From: an uncultured Clostridia bacterium
GTDB taxonomy: Bacteria > Bacillota > Clostridia > Oscillospirales > CAG-272
Assembly: GCA_947627815.1 (NCBI GenBank)
Contig: CANQXN010000022.1
Location: 1-15,899, forward strand
Direction: 5' to 3'
DNA length: 15,899 nt
Shown: positions 1 to 6,770 of the stretch, piece by piece
How positions within the stretch are numbered: position 1 is the stretch's first letter
How the letters are laid out: each line of letters begins with the position of its first letter
The notes under the pieces: model-generated
What the model was told of the DNA's origin: nothing
Seen by the model: the letters and a program-made list of their open reading frames with translations, nothing else
The model's database searches: none
Program-made: the position numbers and the translations under genes

Positions 1-525
1 GACACCGGGATCGTCATGCCCATGCGGACAGGAGAAGTCTATCCTGTGTCGGTGGTTTCGGTGCGCAAGGGACAGGCGGGCGCGCCGGGCGAACTCAAAG
101 GCTTTTTCGGCAGCGCGAGCTGCGGCAGTCTGTCGGACAACACCGCCTGCGGCGTGTCCGGCCGGCTTTCCGATCCCGAGGCGCTGATGCCGGGGACAGT
201 CCCCGAAGCTTTGCCTTTGGCCGAGCGGGAGGAAGTCAAGGTCGGCGAGGCCAGCATTCTCTGTACCCTGACCGACAACCGCGTGGAGGAATACGACATT
301 GCCATCCGCAAAATCAGCGATGCCGACGGCGAGACGAAAAACTTTGTGATTGAAGTCACCGATCCCCGGCTGCTCACCGAAACCGGCGGCATCGTACAGG
401 GCATGAGCGGCAGCCCCATTCTCCAGAACGGCAAAATCGTCGGCGCCGTGACGCATGTCATGGTCAACGATCCGACCAAGGGCTACGGCATTTTCATCGA
501 CAATATGGTCGCCCTTTTGCCTTGA
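1..525 (+). CDS. spoIVB: SpoIVB peptidase (S55), C-terminal part; 5' end cut by window
   Basis: Serine protease of the forespore which, in the family's known role, is secreted into the space between forespore and mother cell and cleaves SpoIVFA, releasing SpoIVFB to process pro-sigma-K. The frame is open from base 1 (D-T-G-I-V-M...), so the PDZ domain and the catalytic His lie outside the window. The S55 core is clear: GMSGSPI encoded at 400-420 holds the nucleophilic Ser, and it is followed by the family signature NGKIVGAVTHVMVNDPTKGY and GIFID near the C-terminus. The stop is at 523-525 and a strong inverted repeat follows. Length and ending fit the usual SpoIVB C-terminus. Its presence argues for a spore-forming lineage. 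Confidence 0.95.
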   Translation, partial: DTGIVMPMRTGEVYPVSVVSVRKGQAGAPGELKGFFGSASCGSLSDNTACGVSGRLSDPEALMPGTVPEALPLAEREEVKVGEASILCTLTDNRVEEYDIAIRKISDADGETKNFVIEVTDPRLLTETGGIVQGMSGSPILQNGKIVGAVTHVMVNDPTKGYGIFIDNMVALLP

Positions 526-549
526 AATCAAAGGCTTTGTATCGGAAAG

Positions 550-581
550 TGTGAACCCCTTTGTCACAAAAGGGGTTCACA
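550..581 (+). terminator. Inverted repeat after spoIVB, probable terminator
   Basis: GTGAACCCCTTT (551-562) and AAAGGGGTTCAC (569-580) form a perfect 12-bp stem with a 6-nt loop, extended by one T-A pair at 550/581. The sequence after it (ATTGTTGCCTCTTTT) is only moderately T-rich, so it is a plausible but not ideal intrinsic terminator. It separates spoIVB from the rsmE promoter. Confidence 0.65.
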
Positions 582-614
582 TTGTTGCCTCTTTTGAAAA
601 CGCGGCGGTCGGGG

Positions 615-644
615 TTGACAAAGGGCTTGGAAAAATGATATACT
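615..644 (+). promoter_or_regulatory. Sigma-A promoter for rsmE
   Basis: TTGACA at 615-620 and TATACT at 639-644 are separated by 18 bp. They lie about 30 nt upstream of the rsmE ATG and just downstream of the spoIVB hairpin, so rsmE is likely transcribed independently. Confidence 0.75.
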
Positions 645-674
645 TGGAAAGAAATCATTTTGCGGGAGGCAGCC

Positions 675-1409
675 ATGCCGCGTTTTTTTCTGAGCCGTCA
701 GATGCTGGAAAATCCTTTGCCGACCGTCACCGGCGGCGATGCGAAACATATCGCCTGTTCTCTGCGCATGACGGCGGGGGAACTTCTGACGCTCTGTGAC
801 GGAGAGGGTATCGACTATCAGGCAAGAATCGAAACGGTCAGCCCGGAGGCGGTGACGCTGTCGGTTCTCGCCAAAGCGCCCTCGGACGCCGAACCGCCCT
901 ATCGGGCGATACTCTATCAGTGCCTTGCCAAAGGGGACAAGATGGAAACCGTGATCCAGAAAGCGGTGGAGTGCGGCGTTTCCGCCGTCGTGCCGGTGCA
1001 GTCCTCCCGCTGCGTGGTGCGCCTGACGGCACAGGAAGGCGCCAAAAAGGTCGCGCGCTGGCAGAAGATCGCCGACGAGGCCGCCGGACAGTGCGGCCGA
1101 GGGCGGCTTGTCCGCGTTCTGCCGCTCCTCTCCTACCGTGCCGCGCTGGAAGCAATGGCGCAAGACGAGCTTTCCTTCCTCTGCTATGAAAACGAAAAGA
1201 CAAGGAGCGTCAAAGACCTGCTTTGCGCGCACAATACACCGGCGACGGTGTCGTTTTTGGTCGGGCCGGAAGGCGGGCTGTCGCCGGCGGAAAGCGAGGC
1301 GGCCGGCGAAAAAGGCGTCCCTTCTGTCAGTTTAGGTCGGCGGATTCTGCGCACCGAAACGGTATCCGGCTTTGTTCTCGCGCTCCTCAGCGCTTTTTAT
1401 GAAATGTGA
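675..1409 (+). CDS. rsmE: 16S rRNA (uracil-1498 N3)-methyltransferase RsmE
   Basis: SPOUT-class methyltransferase that methylates U1498 of 16S rRNA using S-adenosylmethionine. The 244-residue product has the usual RsmE length. Residues 1-70 form the PUA-like RNA-binding part (MPRFFLSRQ; GGDAKHIACSLRM). The C-terminal knot carries QKAVECGVSAVVPVQSSRC, FLVGPEGGLSPAE (about 195-207) and LGRRILRTETVSG (about 220-232), which form the SAM-binding trefoil knot. The ATG at 675 was chosen because GGGAGG (664-669) lies 5 nt upstream; an in-frame TTG at 660 would overlap that site. A sigma-A promoter is present at 615-644. Family assignment is firm. Confidence 0.96.
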   Translation: MPRFFLSRQMLENPLPTVTGGDAKHIACSLRMTAGELLTLCDGEGIDYQARIETVSPEAVTLSVLAKAPSDAEPPYRAILYQCLAKGDKMETVIQKAVECGVSAVVPVQSSRCVVRLTAQEGAKKVARWQKIADEAAGQCGRGRLVRVLPLLSYRAALEAMAQDELSFLCYENEKTRSVKDLLCAHNTPATVSFLVGPEGGLSPAESEAAGEKGVPSVSLGRRILRTETVSGFVLALLSAFYEM

Positions 1410-1507
1410 CAAGGCAAAATTCACAAAAGGTAAAAGACTGTTTTTCATTTGTCATAAAGAAAGGGAAAAATTTTTCGGGAATTTTATCAGAAATCCTGAA
1501 AGAGCTA

Positions 1508-1536
1508 TTGAAATTTAACAAAAAACGGTGTATAAT
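1508..1536 (+). promoter_or_regulatory. Sigma-A promoter for the PucR-type regulator
   Basis: TTGAAA at 1508-1513 and consensus TATAAT at 1531-1536 have a 17-bp spacer in an AT-rich interval, 34 nt upstream of the ATG at 1571. This is one of the best promoter matches in the window. Confidence 0.8.
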
Positions 1537-1570
1537 ACTGTCATAAAAGTCAAAAGGGAGAGTTCAAAAC

Positions 1571-2656
1571 ATGTCTAACAGGTTGTTTCAGGGGATCATT
1601 TATCAAATGAAGGAAGCCGTGGATCGCGTCATCGGCGTCATTGACGAAACCGGCATCGTTATTTCCTGCAGCGAACTCAGCCGGATCGGCGAAGCCCGGC
1701 AAGGCATCCGCGAAGAACTGACATATGCCTCCGATGTGGTCGTGGCGGGCGGTTATACTTATCGCGCCCTGAATACCGCCACCAAAAGCGAATATGTTGT
1801 TTTTGTGGAAGGCGAGGATAAGGAAGCGGATCGGCTTGCCGTGATCTTGGCCATTTCCCTGATGAACATCAAAAATCTTTATGACGACAAACACGATAAA
1901 AGCTCCTTTATCAAAAACATCATTTTGGACAATATTCTGCCCAGTGACATTTACGCCAAATCCAAAGAGCTGCATTTTGCCACCGATGTCAGCCGGGTGG
2001 TTTTCCTGATCAAATTCAACGGCAAAAACGATATCGTCCCCTACGATGTCATGCAGAATATGTTCCCCAGCAAAAACCGCGATTATGTCATCAATGTGGG
2101 AGAGCGCGACTCGGTGCTGGTCAAGGAATTCCGCCCCAATTTTGACCCTCGGGAAGTGGAAGAAATCGCCCGTTCGATTGCCGACACCATTTCGGCGGAG
2201 TTTTATACGAAAGTCTCCATCGGCATCGGCACGGCGGTGAGCAGCATCAAGGATCTCGCCCGCTCCTATAAAGAGGCGCAGGTCGCGCTGGAAGTCGGCA
2301 AGGTGTTCGACACCGAAAAAGACATCATCAGCTATGACAATCTCGGCATCGGCCGTCTGATCTACCAGCTCCCCACCACGCTTTGCGAAATGTTCTTGCA
2401 GGAAGTGTTCAAGAAAGGCCCGCTGGAATCGCTCGATAAAGAAACCGTGATGACCATCAAGGCGTTCTTTGAAAACAATCTGAATGTTTCCGAAACCTCC
2501 CGCAAGCTCTTTGTCCATCGCAATACGCTGGTTTACCGTCTGGAAAAGATCCGCAAGCTCACAGGGCTGGATCTGCGCGAATTTGAGCACGCCATCACCT
2601 TCAAGGTGGCGCTCATGGTAAAACGCTATCTTTCTTCCAAAAACACGAAAATGTAA
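1571..2656 (+). CDS. PucR/CdaR-family transcriptional regulator
   Basis: A 361-residue protein with the architecture of CdaR/PucR regulators. The N-terminal sensor-like region (about 1-110) begins MKEAVDRVIGVIDETGIVIS, a segment also typical of diacid-sensing regulators. A middle GGDEF-like region follows (about 135-255, including VSIGIGTAVSSIKDLARSYK and EAQVALEVG). The C-terminal PucR-type helix-turn-helix is at about 295-350 (FFENNLNVSETSRKLFVHRN then TLVYRLEKI). It is probably a DNA-binding activator responding to a small molecule, but neither ligand nor target is visible. No sugar-acid gene lies next to it. GGGAGAG lies about 8 nt before the ATG and a strong promoter is at 1508-1536. The related CdaR of E. 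coli senses glucarate, galactarate and glycerate, but that ligand should not be assumed here. Confidence 0.9.
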   Translation: MSNRLFQGIIYQMKEAVDRVIGVIDETGIVISCSELSRIGEARQGIREELTYASDVVVAGGYTYRALNTATKSEYVVFVEGEDKEADRLAVILAISLMNIKNLYDDKHDKSSFIKNIILDNILPSDIYAKSKELHFATDVSRVVFLIKFNGKNDIVPYDVMQNMFPSKNRDYVINVGERDSVLVKEFRPNFDPREVEEIARSIADTISAEFYTKVSIGIGTAVSSIKDLARSYKEAQVALEVGKVFDTEKDIISYDNLGIGRLIYQLPTTLCEMFLQEVFKKGPLESLDKETVMTIKAFFENNLNVSETSRKLFVHRNTLVYRLEKIRKLTGLDLREFEHAITFKVALMVKRYLSSKNTKM

Positions 2657-2681
2657 CTTTCATTCCCCCTGCGGCAAACAG

Positions 2682-2707
2682 GGCAAAAAACCAACGGTTT
2701 TTGTGCC
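2682..2707 (+). terminator. Possible terminator between regulator and S41 protease
   Basis: AAAAACC (2686-2692), loop AAC, GGTTTTT (2696-2702) form a hairpin ending in a T-run. GGC/GCC at 2682-2684 and 2705-2707 could extend the stem past a bulge. A competing short hairpin CCCTG (2667-2671)/CAGGG (2679-2683) overlaps its base. This could be a terminator or a leader structure ahead of the protease gene. Confidence 0.45.
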
Positions 2708-2758
2708 GGGAGAACTTTTTTGCGCCCGGGTACGGAAACTGTTTTTGAGGCAACGGTA

Positions 2759-4147
2759 ATGACGAAACAAACAAAGCGATCCCGTTTGGGCCTTTTTCTT
2801 CTTTTTGTATTGATTTTTGCACTGCTTCTGTCCTCCTGCGCGACACAGCGGACAGGCGCTGACAGCACGCCGGAGAGTACGGCGCCGGAAGGCACGGCGC
2901 CGGCGGACAATCGCTATTACGATGCGGAAAAGCTCGATCGGGTATTGGAACTTTTCTATCAGAATTTCATCAAGGAATCGGACAAAGACAGCATCACCGA
3001 TTTTCTGCTGAAAGGCTTTATCGCCGGCGCGGGCGACATCTATTGCGACTATATGACGGCGGAAGAATACCAAGCGTTCAACGATTCTTACGCCGGCAAC
3101 TATGTCGGCATCGGCGTGACCGTGACGGTCGATAATAACGACAATGTGGTGATCATCGATGTCACGCCCGCCTCTCCCGCGATGGAAGCCGGATTGCAGC
3201 CGTCGGACATTCTTTATAAAGTCGACGACAAGCCGCTGATCGACGAAAGCGGCCGGTCGTTCTCTATCGATGAAGTCGCCGCCTTGATTCGGGGCGAGGA
3301 GGGGAGCGAGGTATCGGTCACCGTCCTCAGAAACGGGGAAGAGCAGACCTTCACGATGCAGCGCCGGGCGCTCCTCACCGTGTCGGTGCGTCCTTCCTAT
3401 TACGAATATGGCGGCAAGACTGCGGCGGTGATCAAAATCACAAGCTTTGACAGCACCACGCCGGTACAGTTCAAAGCGGCCATCGACGACGCCGAAGCCA
3501 AAAAGGCCGATTTTATCATCTACGATCTGCGCAACAATCCCGGCGGGCTTCTCACCAGCGTGGAAACCGTTTTGACCTATATCCTCCCCAACGATTCTCT
3601 GATCTGCAGTTTCGATTACAAGAACGCGCATGAGGAAGATCATGCCGGTGAATCGGCGTGGGATTCTCTCTTTACCGGAGAAGCGCCGCAGCTGAAAGCG
3701 AATGCCAACGGCGGTTTTTACTATAACAACGCCTATGCCGAACACACGGTGGAATTGCCTTCCGCCGTGCTCATCAACGGCAACAGCGCCTCCGCGGCGG
3801 AACTCTTTACCTCGGTTCTGCGCGACTATCAGCGCGCTGTCACCGTGGGAGAAACCTCTTACGGCAAGGGCTGTATGCAGGTCACCTACAGTTTGGGAGA
3901 CGGCTCGGCGCTGAAAGTCACCGCCGCGTATTACAACCCGCCCTGCGGCGTGAACTTTGACCGCACGACCGACGGGCCTGTCGGCATTACCCCCGATGTG
4001 GAAGTGAGTTTCACCGATGAGGAAAACCAGCAGAACCTGAATATCCTCCCGCCTGAAGCGGATCGGCAGTTTGTCGCCGCCTTCAACAGGCTGACAACGG
4101 GCGAAAAACTCCCGCAGGCAAAGGCGCCGACCGAAGAAAACGATTGA
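2759..4147 (+). CDS. S41 C-terminal processing peptidase, lipoprotein
   Basis: A 462-residue serine endopeptidase of the CtpA/Tsp type, predicted to be anchored to the outer face of the cytoplasmic membrane. Residues 1-27 are a lipoprotein signal: TKRSR, a hydrophobic stretch, then lipobox LSSC with Cys27. A Thr/Pro/Glu-rich linker follows to about 50. A PDZ domain spans about 112-205 (YVGIGVTVTVDNNDNVVIID; EAGLQPSDILYKVDDKPL). The catalytic domain contains DLRNNPGGLL (256-265), NGNSASAAELF with nucleophile Ser345, and GETSYGKG with base Lys370; the 25-residue spacing matches the Ser/Lys dyad of Tsp. The ATG at 2759 was chosen because TTGAGG lies 8 nt upstream and it gives an intact signal; an upstream in-frame TTG at 2720 is less likely. 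greA follows after 34 bp, suggesting co-transcription. The substrate is unknown. Confidence 0.93.
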   Translation: MTKQTKRSRLGLFLLFVLIFALLLSSCATQRTGADSTPESTAPEGTAPADNRYYDAEKLDRVLELFYQNFIKESDKDSITDFLLKGFIAGAGDIYCDYMTAEEYQAFNDSYAGNYVGIGVTVTVDNNDNVVIIDVTPASPAMEAGLQPSDILYKVDDKPLIDESGRSFSIDEVAALIRGEEGSEVSVTVLRNGEEQTFTMQRRALLTVSVRPSYYEYGGKTAAVIKITSFDSTTPVQFKAAIDDAEAKKADFIIYDLRNNPGGLLTSVETVLTYILPNDSLICSFDYKNAHEEDHAGESAWDSLFTGEAPQLKANANGGFYYNNAYAEHTVELPSAVLINGNSASAAELFTSVLRDYQRAVTVGETSYGKGCMQVTYSLGDGSALKVTAAYYNPPCGVNFDRTTDGPVGITPDVEVSFTDEENQQNLNILPPEADRQFVAAFNRLTTGEKLPQAKAPTEEND

Positions 4148-4181
4148 TCGAGACTAAGAAGACAATAAGGAGAAACATGTC

Positions 4182-4685
4182 ATGGCCAACGAATCCACAG
4201 TGACAAAAGTAACCAACGAAGGGCTGCAGCGTCTGCAGGAAGAACTGAATTACCTGAAAGAAGTCAAACGGAACGAAGTGGTGGAAGCCATTCGCCTGGC
4301 GCTGTCCTACGGCGACCTTTCCGAAAACAGCGAATATGACGAAGCGAAAAACGAACAGGCAAAAGTGGAGTCCCGTATTCAGGAGCTGGAAGAGCTTTTG
4401 AAAAATGTGGTGGTGATTGAGGAACACGAGATCACGACCGACACCGTAGGCATCGGCGCCACCGTAACCGTGCGCCGCCGCTCCAAAAGCAACCCCGCCG
4501 ATGCCGGCGTCGTCAAAGAATATACCATCGTGGGCGCCACCGAGGCCAATGCCCTGGCCGGCAAGATCTCCGACCGTTCGCCGGTCGGCGCGGCGCTTCT
4601 GAACCGCAAAAAGGGCGAGGAAGTGGAAACCGAACTCCCCAGCGGCGATATTGTAATTCTGACCATCGAGGACATAAAGAAATAA
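4182..4685 (+). CDS. greA: Transcription elongation factor GreA
   Basis: GreA binds the RNA polymerase secondary channel and stimulates cleavage of backtracked transcripts. The 167-residue product has the normal length. The N-terminal antiparallel coiled coil spans about 8-80 with the acidic tip motif SYGDLSENSEYDEAK, and the C-terminal FKBP-like domain contains YTIVGATEANALAGKISDRS then PVGAALLNRKKGEEVE. AAGGAG at 4167-4172 lies 9 nt before the ATG. Another ATG at 4177 is in a different frame. The gene lies 34 bp after the S41 protease and is followed by a good terminator. Confidence 0.97.
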   Translation: MANESTVTKVTNEGLQRLQEELNYLKEVKRNEVVEAIRLALSYGDLSENSEYDEAKNEQAKVESRIQELEELLKNVVVIEEHEITTDTVGIGATVTVRRRSKSNPADAGVVKEYTIVGATEANALAGKISDRSPVGAALLNRKKGEEVETELPSGDIVILTIEDIKK

Positions 4686-4688
4686 CCG

Positions 4689-4725
4689 ATACCGGGGCAG
4701 GGCATGAGTCCGGCTCCGGTATTTT
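4689..4725 (+). terminator. Rho-independent terminator after greA
   Basis: ATACCGGGGC (4689-4698) pairs with GCTCCGGTAT (4713-4722), with one G-U pair, across a 14-nt loop. It is followed by TTTTCTGTTT. It sits 3 nt after the greA stop codon. Confidence 0.8.
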
Positions 4726-4770
4726 CTGTTTCCTACATTTTTAAATCATGAAAGCGGAGAAAAATCAGAT

Positions 4771-6273
4771 ATGACAGACCAGAACGAAAAGAGGCCGGTT
4801 GAGCAGCCGGAAATCGATGAAAACGAGCTGATCCGGGTGCGGCGGGAAAAGCTGGCCGCCTTGAGAGAGGCGGGACACGACCCCTTTCTCATGACAAAAT
4901 TTGATGTGACAGCCTACAGCGCCGCCATCAAGGAGGCGTTTGAAGAAAACGAGGGCAAGGAAGTGTCATTGGCCGGCCGCATGATGTCCCGCCGGATCAT
5001 GGGCAAGGCTTCCTTTGCCGGTCTTGCCGATGCCAAAGGGCAGATTCAGCTGTATGTGCGTCGGGATGAAGTGGGAGAAGAGGATTACGCCGCCTTTAAA
5101 AAATGGGACATTGGCGATATCATCGGCGTGTCGGGCAAGGTCTTTAAGACGCAGACCGGCGAGGTTTCGATTCACGCCGATAAAGTGGTGCTTCTCGCCA
5201 AAAATCTGATCCCCCTGCCCGAGAAATTCCACGGCCTTGTCAACACCGATCTGCGCTACCGTCAGCGCTATGTCGATCTCATCGTGAACCCCGAGGTCAA
5301 AGAGACCTTTGTCAAGCGCTCCCGCATCATTTCGGAGATTCGCGCCTTTCTCGAAGCGCGGGGCTTTCTCGAGGTGGAAACGCCCTTTCTCCATAACGAA
5401 GCGGGCGGCGCGGCGGCGCGTCCCTTCATCACGCACCACAACACGCTGGATATCGATCTCTACCTGCGCATCGCGCTGGAACTGCACTTAAAGCGCCTGA
5501 TCGTCGGCGGGTTTGACCGGGTGTACGAGATCGGACGGGTCTTCCGCAACGAGGGCATGGACCCACGGCACAACCCCGAGTTTACCGAGCTGGAACTCTA
5601 TCAGGCCTATACCGATTACGAAGGCATGATGAACCTGACCGAGGATCTTCTCCGCTATCTGGCCGTCAAGGTCAACGGCAGCGCCAAGGTGCCTTACGGC
5701 GATGAAATCATCGATCTCGAGTCTCCTTTTGCCCGCATGACCATGGCGGAAGCGGTGGAAAAATACGCCGGCGTGGATTTTACGAAAGTGACCGATCTCG
5801 AAGAGGCGCGCAAGATTGCCAAGGAACATCATATTGCCTATGAAGAGCGGCATGGCATCGGCGATATTCTCAATCTCTTCTTTGAGGAATATTGCGAGGA
5901 TAAGCTGATCCAGCCCACCTTTATTACCGGCCATCCGGTCGAGATTTCGCCGCTTGCCAAGAAAAACGCGAAAGATTCCCGCTATACCGAGCGCTTTGAA
6001 ATTTTCGTTCTCGGCCGGGAACTCGGCAACGCCTTTTCCGAACTCAACGATCCGATCGATCAGCGGGAACGCTTCGAGCATCAGGCGGCGATGAAGGCGC
6101 AGGGCGACGACGAAGCCTGCGGCGTGGATGAAGATTTTCTCAACGCCCTGTCCTACGGTATGCCCCCCACGGGCGGTCTCGGCATCGGCGTCGACCGCCT
6201 TGTCATGCTCCTCACCAATAATACCTCCATCCGCGATGTCCTTTTGTTCCCGACCATGAAACCGTTGGACTGA
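4771..6273 (+). CDS. lysS: Lysyl-tRNA synthetase, class II
   Basis: Charges tRNA-Lys with lysine. The 500-residue product has standard class II LysRS length. The N-terminal OB-fold anticodon-binding domain is at about 60-155 (VSLAGRMMSRRIMGKASFAG, then LADAKGQIQLYV). The catalytic domain contains motif 2, FRNEGMDPRHNPEFTELELY (from residue 258), and motif 3, GGLGIGVDRLVMLL (about 468-481). It ends with the family-typical DVLLFPTMKPLD. GGAG at 4756-4759 is about 11 nt before the ATG. The preceding 85-bp interval contains the greA terminator and no T-box-like leader. The last 22 coding bases before the stop (6250-6271) recur at 7695-7716, and no terminator directly follows lysS, consistent with an insertion at its 3' end. 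Confidence 0.98.
   Translation: MTDQNEKRPVEQPEIDENELIRVRREKLAALREAGHDPFLMTKFDVTAYSAAIKEAFEENEGKEVSLAGRMMSRRIMGKASFAGLADAKGQIQLYVRRDEVGEEDYAAFKKWDIGDIIGVSGKVFKTQTGEVSIHADKVVLLAKNLIPLPEKFHGLVNTDLRYRQRYVDLIVNPEVKETFVKRSRIISEIRAFLEARGFLEVETPFLHNEAGGAAARPFITHHNTLDIDLYLRIALELHLKRLIVGGFDRVYEIGRVFRNEGMDPRHNPEFTELELYQAYTDYEGMMNLTEDLLRYLAVKVNGSAKVPYGDEIIDLESPFARMTMAEAVEKYAGVDFTKVTDLEEARKIAKEHHIAYEERHGIGDILNLFFEEYCEDKLIQPTFITGHPVEISPLAKKNAKDSRYTERFEIFVLGRELGNAFSELNDPIDQRERFEHQAAMKAQGDDEACGVDEDFLNALSYGMPPTGGLGIGVDRLVMLLTNNTSIRDVLLFPTMKPLD
6250..6271 (+). repeat. Left copy of 22-bp direct repeat (possible attL core)
   Basis: This copy forms the last codons of lysS before its TGA. It is identical to 7695-7716; the match drops to scattered identity on either side, apart from two T's just upstream. 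Confidence 0.8.
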
Positions 6274-6314
6274 TCGGCATCTGCCGGCGCGATGATAGGA
6301 AAGGAGAATCTGCC

Positions 6315-6605
6315 ATGACGGATATTGCAACGCTGAAAACGCTGCTTGCCCCGTTGTTTCAAGAGTACGGAATTTCCCGCGCCGTTTTGTTCGGTTCGGT
6401 GGCGAAAAAAACAGCGACCGATAAAAGCGATCTGGATTTGCTGGTGACCAGCAACCTGCACGGCTTGCGTTTTGTCGGATTCATGGAGGCCGTGCGCCGT
6501 ACGGCGCAGATACCGGTGGATATTCTGGATATTTCTCATATTGAACGCGGGTCCGACCTTCATCGTGAGATTGAACAAACAGGGGTGACCATCTATGAGA
6601 AATGA
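6315..6605 (+). CDS. MNT-type nucleotidyltransferase (minimal, antitoxin-like)
   Basis: A 96-residue minimal nucleotidyltransferase of the MNT/MJ0435-like group. The signature is complete: VLFGSVAKK with Gly-Ser at 27-28, then SDLDLLV with Asp39 and Asp41, and a third acidic residue at Asp69 (PVDILD). In characterised HEPN/MNT modules such a protein is the antitoxin and can AMPylate the HEPN RNase toxin. AGGAAAGGAG lies about 7 nt before the ATG. The gene starts 42 nt after lysS. The start codon of a second ORF overlaps its last codons by 11 bases, exactly where a HEPN partner usually begins, but that ORF stops after ten codons. It may therefore be an orphan antitoxin. An active toxin elsewhere cannot be excluded. 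Confidence 0.88.
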   Translation: MTDIATLKTLLAPLFQEYGISRAVLFGSVAKKTATDKSDLDLLVTSNLHGLRFVGFMEAVRRTAQIPVDILDISHIERGSDLHREIEQTGVTIYEK

Positions 6606-6627
6606 AAAGTTGCTGCAAAGCCTGTAA
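6595..6627 (+). pseudogene. Ten-codon remnant of a HEPN-like partner gene
   Basis: ATG at 6595 overlaps the end of the MNT gene in another frame and encodes MRNEKLLQSL before TAA. Overlap with the MNT stop and a short charged start of this kind fit the beginning of HEPN (DUF86-type) toxin partners. The sequence then changes abruptly into a palindrome-promoter element that has a relative at 14029-14100. The rest of the partner was probably removed by deletion or replacement. The family call rests on position and ten residues only. Confidence 0.4.
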
Positions 6628-6644
6628 ACTGCCATCCAGAAAGA

Positions 6645-6683
6645 GACGTCACTCGGAAATACTTTGTATTTCCGAGTGACGTC
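6645..6683. repeat. 17-bp perfect inverted repeat, possible operator
   Basis: GACGTCACTCGGAAATA (6645-6661) and TATTTCCGAGTGACGTC (6667-6683) are perfect complements around CTTTG. The right arm ends one base before a -35 box. No T-run follows, so an intrinsic terminator is unlikely; an operator, or a cruciform/transcript hairpin, fits better. The outer GACGTCAC/GTGACGTC halves resemble the shorter palindrome at 14047-14060. Confidence 0.85.
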
Positions 6684-6684
6684 G

Positions 6685-6712
6685 TTGACTTTGTGGCTGG
6701 GTGTGGTAGAAT
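6685..6712 (+). promoter_or_regulatory. Sigma-A promoter for the unknown membrane protein
   Basis: TTGACT (6685-6690), 16-bp spacer, TAGAAT (6707-6712), about 58 nt upstream of the ATG at 6771. The large inverted repeat abuts its -35 box, a position suited to regulation by a DNA-binding protein. Confidence 0.6.
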
Positions 6713-6770
6713 AAAGCAACGACAAATCGGGATTTTACGGATGTTCGTTTGATAAAAAGGAAAAATAGCT

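Noticed and set aside
1550..2590. Long antisense ORF of 346 codons opposite the PucR-type regulator
   Set aside because: Composition is the Phe/His/Asp-rich reverse image of a real gene, no ribosome site or family resemblance; the + strand product is clearly conserved.
2660..3745. Antisense ORF of 361 codons opposite the S41 protease
   Set aside because: Shadow of the protease; Arg/His-rich with no recognisable domain.
4686..4770. T-box or lysine riboswitch ahead of lysS
   Set aside because: Only 85 bp are available, filled by the greA terminator and the lysS ribosome site; no specifier or T-box motif seen.
6283..6300. CGGCGCGATG shared with 8775-8784, upstream of two accessory genes
   Set aside because: A 10-bp match with similar purine-rich ribosome-site surroundings can arise by chance.
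5488..6330. Antisense ORF opposite the end of lysS
   Set aside because: Shadow of lysS coding sequence.
6645..6683. Inverted repeat considered as an intrinsic terminator for the MNT gene
   Set aside because: No T-run follows; the next bases form a promoter -35 box.
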